In this document: positions 30,496 to 63,661 of the stretch, piece by piece | How positions within the stretch are numbered: the first letter of the stretch is position 1 | Layout: each line of letters begins with the position of its first letter | Assembly: GCF_024679245.1 (NCBI RefSeq) | Contig: NC_090178.1 | Location: forward strand, 21,227,713 to 21,291,712 | Reading direction: 5' to 3' | Source: Pseudorasbora parva | Lineage: Eukaryota; Chordata; Actinopteri; Cypriniformes; Gobionidae | Length of the DNA: 64,000 bases | Translations under genes and position numbers: made by a program | Notes under the pieces: model-generated | Told to the model about the DNA's origin: nothing | Databases searched by the model: none | The model's input: only the letters and a program-made list of their open reading frames with translations

Positions 30496-30812
30496 CCCAG
30501 ATAGGGAATGTCTCGGTTACGTATGTAACCCTAGTTCCCTGAGGGGAACGAGATGCTGCGTCCCCCGGCCATACTCCCGGCATGCCCGTGATCACTTACT
30601 TCAGGCTGTTTCAGAAGCTAGTTTCTGTTTGTGTTCACGGATACTTTATAGTTTCCAGTCGATGACGTCACCCGCCTATGACGTTCGATCTCCTGATTGG
30701 ACTGGTTCTCCACGCGCTTCACGACGCAATCACGCAGAGGCGTTCTCACAGCATTACGACGCAGCGTCTCGTTCCCCTCAGGGAACTAGGGTTACATACG
30801 TAACCGAGACGT
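30496..30812. repeat. DIRS internal complementary region and right terminal repeat
   Basis: The segment 30511-30565 (GGTTACGTATGTAACCCTAG... core) is the reverse complement of 30759-30812. The adjoining TTCCCAGATAGGGAA (30495-30509) is complementary to the left terminus at 27529-27543. The internal region thus equals the complement of right end joined to left end, as described for DIRS elements. Confidence 0.85.
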
Positions 30813-31552
30813 TCTTGGGGGGTTCTCAGGGGGAAAATAGTGTTTGGGGGGTAAAATGTGTTATTTTGGCAAGGTTGCCTGCTAAAATTCACACTCATGG
30901 GTTTATATATCACATAATAGTCGCTTCAACCAGTGGACATAGAAAACAACCGCGGAAAAAAACGCGGACTTGGCAAGACAGTGCAGTTGAGCTCTGTCTG
31001 TTGACATTTGACAATGCGTCGCTTCGTTGCTCTGATTGGTTGTAGCTTTATCCAATTGAGGTCTTTTCTGGTTCGGTTAAAACACGCCTCATAATCACAG
31101 CCCAATGGAGCAGTTTCAGACTCATATTCTGACTAGAATTGAGTATGACCAAGTCAGGCTATATCATACAGGTTTTTCACAGAAAAGCTCTGTTTGGGGG
31201 ATTTAATTACTGAAATCTGGCAACCGCACGAACGTGAGCTCTTTCTTGTGGGCGGATGATCTGAAAACGCCAATAAACAAGTAAGCTGCAATATCTCAGT
31301 CTCCATTTGAGATGTTTTGCTTAAAGTGTGTCATTTAGTTTCTGTCAGGAAGGTCAGGACTCATGAGCTGGACAGCTTAACTGCTGTGAGCTGTGAGCTG
31401 TGAGCTGCTGAAATAAACCAATCAGAGCAGAGCTCAACATTAATATTCACGACCCTTCCAAATAAGGCAAAAACAGAGCATCACATCCTAGGGACAATTT
31501 ATAGGGTTGTAAATGGACCTGTAAAACTGTATCTGGACAATTTTTCCCTTAA

Positions 31553-31983
31553 AGCTACACTGTGTAACTTTTTTAGTTTATTCTTAGCTAAAAACACTTA
31601 GTTCTTTCAAAAATATATGTGCTCATTAATGTATATTTACTTATTTCAAGTTATAAAGTATTCTCGTAAGTTTATAATATGCCATTGAAAATACATACGG
31701 GTGAGGGGTTCGAATGCTGGTCGCCATGTTGCTCCTCCATCTTGAAAGTACATTAGCCAAAGAGGGACATACCCATAAATTCAAGCTTCGCCTTTCGTGT
31801 TTTAACACACGATGGCACTCTGTCGAATGTGAAGAGTGGGATTGCCATGTTAATCTTGGACTAAATCGGCCACCGTAGGAGTTAAAACAAAATCAGGAAT
31901 TGAGAGGAACAGAAACTATTATTCCCTGGATGGTCATATACCTTTTCAACGCTAGATGGGGGAAAATATCACACAGTGTAGCT
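31553..31983. mobile_element. TTAA-flanked MITE
   Basis: TTAA at 31549-31552 and 31984-31987 flank a 431-bp segment with inverted ends AGCTACACTGTGTAAC and ACACAGTGTAGCT. No coding content. Confidence 0.85.
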
Positions 31984-31987
31984 TTAA

Positions 31988-33172
31988 ATAAGCCGCATAC
32001 CCTCTTTGTAGATATCAGAGAACAATTTAACATATTGTTTCAAATCATTCTAGGGCACCTTTAAATTCTAATTTTCTGAGATACTGAATTTGGGATTTTC
32101 CTTAGTTGTCAGTTATAATCCTCAAAATTAAAAGAAATAGGCCTAAACATTTTAAATATATCAGTCTGTGTGTAATGAATGAATATAATATAAAAGTTTA
32201 ACTTTTTGAATGGAAATAGTGAAATTAATAAACATTAAATATATATGCCATTAGTCTTGACGACAACCTGATATGGTAAAAAGTATCAAGCTTGTCAAGG
32301 ATAACTATCATGACAAGATATGCTTAGTAATGTCACCTTTGCCACTATTGAGTTTTACTGCATGTTATGTAATTGGAGCACGTGGTACTATATTCAAACA
32401 CTTACATCTTGCATAAACTATAACTGGCCAGATGCTAACAGAATATTTTTTGTTTCTTACCGACATAAAAAAAAACCCTGATACAGCCTGTTAAATTGTG
32501 AACAAACCAGACCCAGTTCCTTGTTTCTGACCAAGAGAGAGATATGAAATTGCCATTCAGACTTTTTCAGTCAGGTTTCTTAACCATACAAAGCTTTTAG
32601 TTTGCCTTTTTCCTTTTTTATTTAAAAAGTGAGTGACCAAAATGAACCCATGACCCATCTCAGCAGTAACTAAGCTAAGTTAAACAGTTGTTTTGTTTTT
32701 ATCATTCAAATAAGTTAATAATAACATATTTTTCCCAATTATACATTTATTATTCATTAGATATCAATTTTATCATGCCAAAATAATAACACTGTACGAC
32801 TTTTAAATGTTGGATAAAATCGAAAAGGTCAGACCTCTGACGTGAACAGGTCAAAATCCAAATCCGCATTCGGGGAGGGAGGCTTTACAGATATGTGTTT
32901 AAAACTAGCTACTGATGCTTGGGTAATTTTATATTAGTTTATAAAACAAATATCTCAAAAGAAATGTGCTTGTAATAGGCCTACATAGGGGGAAAGTAAT
33001 TTGAGACCAAGTCCACCGTAGAATGTGCCAAAGCCAAAAATGTGAAGACCTCAAACATCCATCTTAATGGCCTTTAAATCATTAAAGTGGCCATAAGCAC
33101 CTTAGGGGAGGACATCCATACATGGAGGTTGTAAATGATGTAATGCGTAGTAACATCATAAACTCAAGGCTG
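31988..33172. other. Intergenic sequence upstream of abcb4
   Basis: I see no gene, RNA or complete transposon here. It is AT-rich unique-looking sequence leading into the abcb4 promoter and would be the place to look for upstream control elements. Confidence 0.5.
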
Positions 33173-33282
33173 TATAAACGTGCGCGCGACTACGTTCTGA
33201 CAGAAGGTTCTCTCTGCGCTCTCGCGCCTCAGCAGAGCGCCAGTGTGCTGGGACAGTAGGGTGGGACGACAGCGTTTGAGCG
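33173..33282 (+). promoter_or_regulatory. abcb4: Putative abcb4 core promoter and non-coding exon 1
   Basis: TATAAA (33173-33178) is followed by a locally CG-rich stretch (GTGCGCGCGACTACG). A likely transcript start lies about 25-35 bases downstream. Exon 1 would run to 33282, where CG is followed by a good donor (GTATGT). The start and use of this exon are inferred. Confidence 0.55.
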
Positions 33283-33893
33283 GTATGTATATCCTTCCTT
33301 AACTCCTAATTTCCTCAAATGTAGCATGGAAACCGTCGTGTTCGGACAAAATACTTGTCACCTCTAACGTTACTGTTATTTTACACCGCCACTTTCATAA
33401 GAAAGATTCAACAAAATGACAAGTATTTTGAAAGCAACGTGTAACATATATAAATTACAAATTAATTTATGATTTTACCTATGGCATTTGGGACCTGATA
33501 AACACGTTTTAATGGTCGGTAAACGTTTTAACTCGACATTATTTAAAGCAACGGGATTCAATACTCCTCGAATTTGAACGTTTGAAAGCGAACAATGTTT
33601 CAATAATGTGAGACCGACGAAATTCAGAATTTCAGTAACGTTAGCCTATCCCGACCCCTTATAACGCCTTGAAGTTATAATTTAAGCGAAATGTTTGTGT
33701 AATGCTGTTGATATTGGGATGGAATCACTTGTGTATGCTAGCAGGTTAAATGTATTCAAACTGTAAACTCAAAATGCTAGTTTGTATTGTCTGTAATTGC
33801 ACAGTGTTTTTATATAACACAGCACAAAACCACCTGCCCCATCCAGACCGTTACCCTTCATAAAACACCTATCCGATCAACATCGGAGATAAC

Positions 33894-55168
<21,275 letters not shown>

Positions 55169-55785
55169 TGGGCAAGAGCAGCAGGGTACATGCAGCTGGA
55201 GCCGAAAAGGTAGATTCTAGAAAACATTATAATCGCTCCTGTGGTTGCAGGCCTGTATTTTATTTGCTAGGTTCATCTGTGGCATTTCAATATACTACAG
55301 GAAGCCAGGAAAATAATAAGGATGTGGTTTTGTGTAACTGTCAGTGACTTATCATGTCATACTTTTCGGTTTTAGGCCATAACAATTTATTTGTATAAAA
55401 AAAAAAAAAAGTTGTTGTATTAAACATTTTACCAAGCACTACCATTCATTTACTGGCCACACACTTTGTTCATGCAACAAAAACTGTTGAGGGCAGAACC
55501 TTTAAAATTTGATTGCTTTTACATAATAATGTACAGTAATTTATATATACAGTACATGCCCTAAATCATACATATTGCCAAAAACAATGCTTTGGTTTCT
55601 CATTAAGACAAAGTTATTGTTCTTCATGTGACAAGATGACCAAAGAGTTTATATTTTAAAGATTGACTGCCTTATTGATTTCTGTGTTGTGCCTTAATAT
55701 TTATCAGACTAACATAAAACTGTTTTATTTTGTCCTGTTATGGCATTGTTTTTCTAGTGCACATATGTAAAAAAAAAAATATTGG

Positions 55786-55791
55786 AATAAA
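55786..55791 (+). terminator. abcb4: Candidate abcb4 polyadenylation signal AATAAA
   Basis: AATAAA lies 618 bases after the abcb4 TGA and is followed by a T-rich stretch. A second AATAAA lies near 55994. The 3' UTR would be about 0.6-0.8 kb. Confidence 0.6.
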
Positions 55792-57783
55792 GTTTTCATT
55801 TTTCATTACCCTCATTATTTCATATTGTATGTTGAGAGACTGTATGCCGTGGACTTCTATTCTAATTGTAAATACATTCATTTTATTTGTAACTGACATT
55901 TTTGAAGTCACAATGAAACTGAAGTAGCAACTTATCATTTCATTTGCACCTTTCTGTGTTTCTTTTTTAAAAATCTTTTATACATCATGAGAGAATAAAT
56001 GAACTGTCGCTACACTGGAAGATCCAGTTATGACATTTTGATGAGGTCCAATTCAACCTATGTATGGATGAATTTACACCAAGCTAGATTTGGATCATTT
56101 AGGGTTTAATAATTCACTTGTCTTTCCATAAAATTAAAATATTTCAAGACACCGGTTAAAGATTTGCTGCATACAAATATAAAGCAAAGTTCACAGCTGG
56201 AGTCAATGACCCACCAGAAAACAATGTGCTTTTACACTGAGAGAGGAAATGGTCAAAAGACATAAAATGAGGACTAAAAGACTTCCATGATTATTTGAAC
56301 AAAATAACTTTATGCATTTAATAAGCAATTAGAGCTGTAATCACTATAACTGCAACTGTAAAATATTTACAATCAATGCACATATCAGTCTCAAAAACGC
56401 AAGAATTGAAAACCAGGCATGTTTAAGGCCATAAGAGTTTGGTCAACTAAAATTCACACACAAATACATGGATATTCGCGTCTTATGAATACTTAGTCAG
56501 TGGTTATGTTAGCAATATCTTTGCACAACAAGCCAACCTGTGTTCTTGGTAAACATGTGGGCAATTCACATTCAAATTGAAATGCATGCATGACAAAATT
56601 TGTAATTCAAAATATCAGGTGGAAAAGAAACGGCCTGTAATATCTGAACCAACCTTTCAGGAACGTTCATTCAATGATTCTTCATCAAATCTACAATTAT
56701 TAACAAACAGTAAAACATTTTTACATCAACACATACATCTTCAATATAAAAACGCTGATTTATATCCAATGGTGCAAAAGATTTGGCTCTAGTGGATTAA
56801 GCTTTGAAGAAAATCTTAAAATTAAGAAAGTAAAGAGGAATTATATGTCTGCATTATATGTATGCTGTTGCATTGGTTGTGCATTGCAAATGTGATATCA
56901 AACCATATATCTATTTTGTATGCAAGAGGTGAAGAGGTCAGGATCAAGTTCCACACTCAAGGGCTGTTTATTGCCTATGATTCACTAGAGAATAAAAATC
57001 AGCTTAGAAATCAAACTGTGTTATGTAAAAGTCTCCATCTAGTGGACTTAAAGGGATAGTTCACCCAAAAATGAACATTCTGTGATCAAGTTGTTCCAAC
57101 CCTGTATGAGTTTCACCAATCAGTGGCCGGTAGCCACTGACTTCCGTAATAATGAGAAGAAGAAAAAAACTATGGCAGTCAATGGCTACCGTTTGGTTAA
57201 CAACATTCTTCAAATTGTCTTCTTTTTGTGTTAAACAGATGAAAGAATCTCAAAATACTTGAAGGTGAGTAAACCATAAACTATCTCTTTAAGATGCATA
57301 AGTGTCCTGATGGCCCCGAGACATTCTAGTTTCACAGGTCGACAATTGACAGGAAGAAACACTGCTAATGTAGCATAAATTGTCAATTAGAAATCAAGCA
57401 GCACGTTTGTATAAGGGTTTAAATAAGGATTTCCTCATTTAAATGATTCATAGGAGACTAACTGAAGGCACGTGAGAGTTTAAGCACCTGCTGTACTAAA
57501 ACTATTCGCAGAACTATTTCAGGTTATTTCTGAAAATCAACATCTTAATGTCTAGTATCTTCCTAGAATAAACATCACATTTCTTTACGAGTCTCTACAG
57601 TATAAATTCTGAATATGACCGAAAAAGGGAGCATATGAAAACCCTTTATATTTCGAACATAGCAGATTAATCTAAAAGGAAGATCATGCCTGAGATCATC
57701 TCAGCCCTGCAGAGCTTTGCTTCCTGTCCAGTGGCATAACTAAAGGAAGTGAGGTTAGACTTTACTTCCCAGAATGCTCTACT
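55792..57783. other. Convergent intergenic region and likely crot 3' UTR
   Basis: This holds the abcb4 transcript end and, on the minus strand, the crot 3' UTR; a minus-strand AATAAA is at 56967-56972. A 237-bp TTAA-flanked MITE (57052-57288) lies here. No further gene was seen. Confidence 0.5.
57052..57288. mobile_element. Short TTAA-flanked MITE
   Basis: TTAA at 57048-57051 and 57289-57292 bracket ends AGGGATAGTTCACCC and GTAAACCATAAACTATCTCT. Confidence 0.8.
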
Positions 57784-60736
57784 TTACAACTGGGACAGAG
57801 TAGTGATGTGCATGATGTCATGGAAAGAGGTGCAGAGGTTCTGAAACAGGGTTTCAGCATCGGTTTCTGGACAAGACTTCCAAGCGGTGCAGGATGCAAC
57901 AATTCTACAATAGGGTGAGAAGCATAAGAATTTTTTTAATTAAAACTATAATAATTCCCCCCAAAAATTATACTATTTAAACATTTAAATGTAATATAAT
58001 TATAAACATACATAAAAGATAACATTTATATAACAAAAATAATAAAACAAATTTATACAAATGATATAACAACTGATATTGACCAACCTGTCATCACGGA
58101 TGCGGTAGAAAAACCCATAACCGTGTGGCACCATGGGTGCAACCGCTCCCAGTACAGTAGTATAGCCCACCAGACTAGTAGAAAGCACAAAATTCCCCCC
58201 TCCTCCACTGTAAAACAAAAAAATGTTTGCTTTATACTGCATAACAAATAAATCAGTACACTGGAAATGACCCACTGGAATGAGAGTGTTTGGGCCAGAC
58301 CTTTTAGAATAGAGTGGATCTGAGTAGAGTTCAGGCACAGGAAGACCCTCCTCTTTAGCAATCAGGTACAAGCCCAGAAGGTGCCTGTCAAAACCTGAAA
58401 TGTGCAAAGATCTTTTAAACATTTGTCCCTGCCATATATTATCCATTACACAATGTAAATATCACACTGACACACAAACCTTTTCCATTCTGTGCCTCTC
58501 CCATTAGTTTGTTATGTTTGGTGAAGGCTGCAGTTAAAGCTTGTCTTTTCTCTTCAGTCTGCATTACAAAGAATACCAAAAAAGTCATCAAAACAAACTG
58601 AAAGGGCTTTAAATGTTCAGATCAGTGGTTCTCAGCCCACTAGGGGGCCTCGGCACACTTCTGAGGGGGTCTAAAGAGGACTTCAAATGATTTAAATAAA
58701 AGAAAACGTGAAGTGTTTTGAAATCGGCCATCACTATATAAGTCTGAGGGCCTCTTCAACATCTGGGTCCCGTTCTTTGTACCTTGCTTAATACATCCAA
58801 GATGATTTGACAGATCCCAGATCTTTTAATCCTGATAACTGATCTCTGGCTAATTTGGTTCTTCAAACGAATATGTGGATTGGATTAAAATATCTGGATT
58901 AATTTATCTGAGATCACTGCTCGTGCCTGTGTTCCCTGAAGAGGGCAGATGCATCGATACTCAAGACAACGTAATGACATCATATAATTAAAAAAAAACA
59001 CCTGGTAAAAAACTTGTCAAAGAAAAAAGAAAGAAGAAAAAAATAATTTCTGGACCTTTATAAGGAAACAGACAAACGACCAAACCAACATAAAAGTTAG
59101 ATCATTTAAATGTGCACTGTTTTGATGATTATTTATATTCACGATTTTATAATATTTGTACACACTTTACAAATTTTATTTAAATGTTGTAATTTAATTT
59201 TTAATTCAATTTGACGCAGATTTGTTATGTGACAATATTAATTAAAGTTTCTTAACAGTCAAGATGAAATTATCTGCATCTCTTGTAACTTCCTGCATCA
59301 AGCCACTCCCATATTATCCGTCATCACTCACATTAATGCACGACAAAGATTAACTGCACAATGTGTGTAAACCTCCAATACAACTATACAGTAATCATTC
59401 CATCACAATTCACAAATAAATCTCTCAATCAAGTGACTGTTTATAGTATTATACACAAATTTTACACAACATAAAAATATTATTTTCAAATAAGCTTTTA
59501 TATTTATTATTATTTTAAATTATTGCCCCTGGTTCAGTAATGAACTCTTGTAATAAAGTAGCAGTGGCTGGGACAGATTTTAAGTATCACCTCAAGATGC
59601 AATCTAATCCTGTTTACATGAAATAAGTCTGAGCAGAAGTCTTAAGCTAACGGACCTGTTGCTATGACAGCAAGCAAGTCTAAGATGAGCTTCGAAGAAC
59701 CAAACAATCAGAGATCAAGCCAAATCGTCAACAATCAAATCCAGCTAACTGATTTAGCCACGTACGAAGAACAGGCCCCAGGTGACTGAGGGCTGCAACA
59801 ACAACTTTTAAATGACAATATCCTGGTCAGACTACTGTTATCAGTGATATAAGTATTTGAAATTAACATGATTTCTTAATGTCTAGTGGCATATCAGGGC
59901 CATTTTATGATTAATTGAAATACATTTCTTACAAACAGTTCCTTAAAGCAAAGTACTAACATTTAGGTAGAACATTATAATTTCTTTAAAAAAAAACTTT
60001 ATTTCTATGGTCCACTTTAGACATTCTACTAACTATACATAACTACATGTCAACTAACTCTCATTAGAGTATCAGCAGACTGTAGTAGACTGTAAGGTTA
60101 GGGTTTGAGTTAGTAGAATAAGTTGATATGTAGTAGCAAAGTTTCTTATATGCCTGTTGGGTAACCATCAAAATAAAGTGTTAGCAGATATTAAGCAGAC
60201 AGTCTACTAATACTCTAATGACTATTTATTTCATACAGGGCACTCACAGTGGCTGTAGGAGTCAGCATGGTTCTGCACCAGTGCTGGGCCTCCGCAGTGC
60301 AGGGCCTCATGGTCTCTGTGCGGCCATGGAAGAAACGGCGTGTGGTGGCCGTCTCATAACAACTACCAGACCTGACAAGGACAAAGGACAAAGAGAATGA
60401 TGCCAAACTTAGCAAGGACAGAAACATCTTGATTATTCGGTCATGTAGTAATCTAACTTACTTACTTACTTACTTTTTGTGTAGCCTGTAATATGCTAAC
60501 TGAAGAGCCAACTGTACAAATGTGTCAGGGTGAAGCTTCCTCTTCTTAATGGCTGCTTTTCCAAAGGAGGTAAAGGCGTAACTGACAACCTGCAGGTCCT
60601 GAGACTGTTGATACAGGTACATTGAGAGGAGCAATTCATGATGTTTCCAAAAAACCTTATATTCAGTTTGCATTAATGTATTATGTGATTGTATAATAAT
60701 GATTGGTCAACAGTGTTTAGAACTCAATGAGAGTAC

Positions 60737-60783
<47 letters not shown>

Positions 60784-63407
60784 ACACTTTTGTTGTACTG
60801 ATCTTTAGCCAAGGCGATGTCTCTCCTCACATGTTCGTCCACAGTGAAAATGAGCTCCTCTGGCACAGGCATCTCACGCACAACCTCTGAACCCTGGGAG
60901 TCATATGATAATTTCAACATGACAGTCATGCACATAAAATGATATAAAGAAATATTCATAAAAGTGGTCCTACCTTCCATACTCCACCACAGGCCTGCAT
61001 TTTTTGATCTACGTAGTATCCATTAGACACCAAAACCATGGCATCATATGGCGCATGCTTTAAACAAACAAATACATACGCAATGATGACAAAAATATGA
61101 GATTAATATTCAAATTATATTATATATATATATATATATAGTTTAGGGTCAGTAAGATTTGTTTGTTTTTTAAAGTCTTCTATGTTCACCAACGTTTGAT
61201 AAAAAATACAGTAATATAGTGAAATATTATTACAATATAACTAGGTCCTTCTCAAAAAATTAGCATATCATGAAAAGGTTCTCTAAACGAACTATTAACC
61301 TAATAATCTGAATTAACTAATTAACTCTAAACAGCTGCAAAAGATTCCTGAGGCTTTTAAAAACTCCAAGACTGGTTACTCAAAACCGCTATCATGGGTA
61401 AGACTGCCGACCTGACTGCTGTCCAGAAGGCCATCATTGACACCCTCAAGCGAGAGGGTAAGACACAGAAAGAAATTTCTGAACGAATAGGCTGTTCCCA
61501 GAGTGCTGTATCAAGGCACCTCAGTGGGAAGTCTGTGGGAAGGAAAAAGTGTGGCAAAAAACGCTGCACAACGAGAAGAGGTGACCGGGGAAGATTGTGG
61601 AAAAGGACCGATTCCAGACCTTGGGGGACCTGCGGAAGCAGTGGACTGAGTCTGGAGTAGAAACATCCAGAGCCACCATACACAGGCGTGTGCAGGAAAT
61701 GGGCTACAGGTGCTGCATTCCCCAGGTCAAGCCACTTTTGGGCTACAGAGAAGCAGCACTGGACTGTTGCTCAGTGGTCCAAAGTACTTTTTTCAGATGA
61801 AAGCTAATTTTGCATGTCATTCGGAAATCAAGGTGCCAGAGTCTGGAGGAAGACTGGGGAGAAGGAAATGCCAAAATGCCTGAAGTCCAGTGTCCAATAC
61901 CCACAGTCAGTGATGGTCTGGGGTGGCATGTCAGCTGCTGGTGTTGGTCATTAGCGATCCGAATCATTGATTCATGAGTCATGACCATTTGAACACGGAA
62001 GAGAAGACAATACTGAATAAAGTCGCAAAATGTATTTTCGATGCTTCAAGAGATTCTAATTAACTAACTGATGTCACATATGTACTACTTTGATGATGTG
62101 TTTATTCCCTTTCTGGACATGGATAGTAAAGTGTGCATAGACTGCATATGCTCTGGGACTAAAATATAAAATATCTTTAACTGTGTTCTAAAGATGAACG
62201 GAGGTCTAGGAACAACATTAGGGTGAGTCATTTATGACATAATTTCATTTTTGGGTGAACTAACCCTTTAATATCAATGCTGCTGTATATACACCGATCA
62301 GCCGTAACATGAACTCTGACAGGTGAAGTGAATAGCACTGATTATCTCTTCATCTCGGCACCTGTTAGTGGGTGGGATATATTAGACAGCAAGTGAGCAT
62401 TTTGTCCTCAAAATTGATATGTAAGAAGCAGGAAAAATGGGCAAGCGTAAGGATTTGAGCGAGTTTGACAAGGGCCAAATTGTGATGGCAAGACGACTGG
62501 GTCAGAGCATCTCCAAAACGGCAGCTCTTGTGGGGTGTTCCCAGGCTACAGTGGTCAGTATCTATCAAAAGTGCTCCAAGGAAGGATCTGTGGTGAACCG
62601 GCGACAGGGTCATTGGCTGCCAAGGTTCATTGATGCACGTGGGGAGCGAAGGTCAAAACAGACAAGCTACTGTAGCTCAAATTGCTCAAGCTAATGCTGG
62701 TTTCAGTTTCAGTTTCAGTTTCAGTTTCAGCTGGTTCTGATAGAAAGTTGTCAGAATGCACAGTGCATCACAGTTTTTTGTGTATGGGGCTGCATAGCCT
62801 TTCATGGAAATGGTATATGCTGAGGACTTAAAGGATCTGCTGCTAATATCTTGGTGCCAGATACCACAGCACACCTTTAGGAGTCAGTTGACAGTTGTGA
62901 TCAACTCAATGAATTCTTGCTTAATACAATTATTAATTTCTTTTTCAAACAAATCTTACTGATCCTAGACTTTTGAATGAAAGTGAATGTAAAAATATAC
63001 ATAAACTCTAATAATCCTGCCATCATAATTGTATTTACATCACAGTTAGAAGCGAAGGTCCCATTAGAGAAGCAGATCAGATTGTAAGATTTATCACCCC
63101 AGCGGATCGTGGGGTCACCAGTTAAAGCCAGCTGGGTCAACTATCATGGGAGAGAGAGAGAGACAGAGAGACAGAGAGAAATTATAATTGCATACCCGGA
63201 ACAAACACAAAATCTGAGTGAAATTTATGACTCTCATCATACAAGTGTGTATATATTTTGCTCAACCTGTGTGTAGTTTTCAGGGGTGGCGTAGGGCTTG
63301 GCATCATCTAGTGCAACCACAAATAAAGAACTCTGAATTGTCTCCAGTATGGTCTTATTCACAGGATCAATGGAGATCAGATACTCCCGAGCCTGAAAAG
63401 AGGGAGA

Positions 63408-63445
<38 letters not shown>

Positions 63446-63661
63446 GAAACTGGGTGGAACTTCGCTAAAGATTAGAATTCAAATTCACCCACATCCATAT
63501 TAAATGGTGTAGTTAATTTGCCTACTGTACTGTGATTGGATGTGGTGCTCCAGCAGAGGGCGTGGCTTTACCTTTGCCCAGCGGGTTCTTTCCTCAGTGG
63601 TGAGAGCGCTCACTCCATCCCCCTCAGGCTCTCCATCACAGCATTCTTTAATGTAAGTGAG
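57784..63661 (-). CDS. crot: Peroxisomal carnitine O-octanoyltransferase, C-terminal 389 residues
   Basis: This enzyme moves medium-chain acyl groups between CoA and carnitine in peroxisomes. Minus-strand exons in order are 63572-63661, 63267-63392, 63039-63140, 60974-61057, 60786-60893, 60474-60604, 60248-60362, 58480-58558, 58301-58394, 58088-58207 and 57784-57904 (TAA 57784-57786). All are in phase. The catalytic His opens the exon at 61057 in CDHAPYDAM. Conserved family motifs [19 protein letters not shown] and [15 protein letters not shown] are intact. CROT rather than CRAT or CPT is indicated by YAFTSFGK, the spacing and the C-terminal [10 protein letters not shown]. Mammalian CROT is 612 aa, so about 220 N-terminal residues lie beyond the window. 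The C-terminus is SQL, a non-canonical PTS1. Confidence 0.94.
58764..59779. mobile_element. DNA element with about 25-bp inverted ends in crot intron
   Basis: The left end GGGTCCCGTTCTTTGTACCT and the complement of the right end (GGGGCCTGTTCTTCGTACGT) match with a few differences. The inner sequence also has partial inverted symmetry. No ORF. It fills most of the crot intron 58559-60247. Confidence 0.65.
60739..60780. repeat. (GT)n microsatellite
   Basis: This GT run abuts the crot donor at 60785, inside the intron on the minus strand. Confidence 0.95.
61239..61945 (+). pseudogene. Tc1-like transposon, truncated, in crot intron
   Basis: The left terminus CTAGGTCCTTCTCAAAAAAT is followed by an ORF (61394) starting [20 protein letters not shown], with helix-turn-helix motif [18 protein letters not shown] frameshifted continuation reads [17 protein letters not shown] and then [10 protein letters not shown]. 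It is cut off at about 61945 by MITE sequence, so the catalytic end and right terminus are gone. It is antisense to crot. Confidence 0.88.
61946..62267. mobile_element. Right part of a 21105-family MITE
   Basis: It ends ATTTTTGGGTGAACTAACCCT before TTAA (62268-62271) and shares inner sequence with 21105-21776. The left end is missing and it abuts the truncated Tc1 copy. Confidence 0.75.
62295..62930 (+). pseudogene. Tc1-like transposon remnant with internal deletion
   Basis: The left end CACCGATCAGCCGTAACATG precedes an ORF (62437-62694) starting [20 protein letters not shown], close kin of the copy at 45246. Most of the catalytic part is deleted. A (TTTCAG)5 hexamer array (62699-62730) lies within. 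Confidence 0.85.
63402..63442. repeat. (GA)n microsatellite
   Basis: This GA run lies in the crot intron just 5' (minus strand) of the exon ending at 63392, so it forms a CT tract upstream of that acceptor. A second GA-rich run is at 63150-63180. Confidence 0.9.

Larger units (their letters stand above)
27529..30814 (+). mobile_element. DIRS-type (tyrosine recombinase) retrotransposon, defective
   Basis: The left end (27529-27690) and the right end (about 30604-30755) are inverted repeats sharing GACTGGAAACTATAAAGCAT, GTGACGTCATCGACTGG and similar blocks. An internal complementary region (30496-30565) and the terminal sequence 30759-30812 also pair. Coding remains are a gag-like ORF, RT N-terminal fragments within tandem repeats and a recombinase ORF near the 3' end. 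The RT core and RNase H are missing, so the copy could not move on its own. It lies wholly inside the element at 26960-31340. Confidence 0.85.
26960..31340. mobile_element. DNA element with about 130-bp inverted ends, split by a DIRS insertion
   Basis: The left end (about 26966-27095, GACACACTTTTAGCAGAAC...) is the reverse complement of the right end (about 31205-31333, ...AAAGTGTGTC), sharing CTCCATTTGAGATGTT and CCAATAAACAAGTAAGCTG. The inner sequence, about 27100-27530 and 30815-31200, is shared in opposite orientation with 36540-37085. The segment 27531-30814 is a later DIRS insertion. No transposase was recognised; the superfamily is unknown. Confidence 0.7.

Noticed and set aside
61394..61660. 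Possible host DNA-binding protein with a helix-turn-helix
   Set aside because: The sequence, terminus and frameshifts identify a truncated Tc1 transposase.
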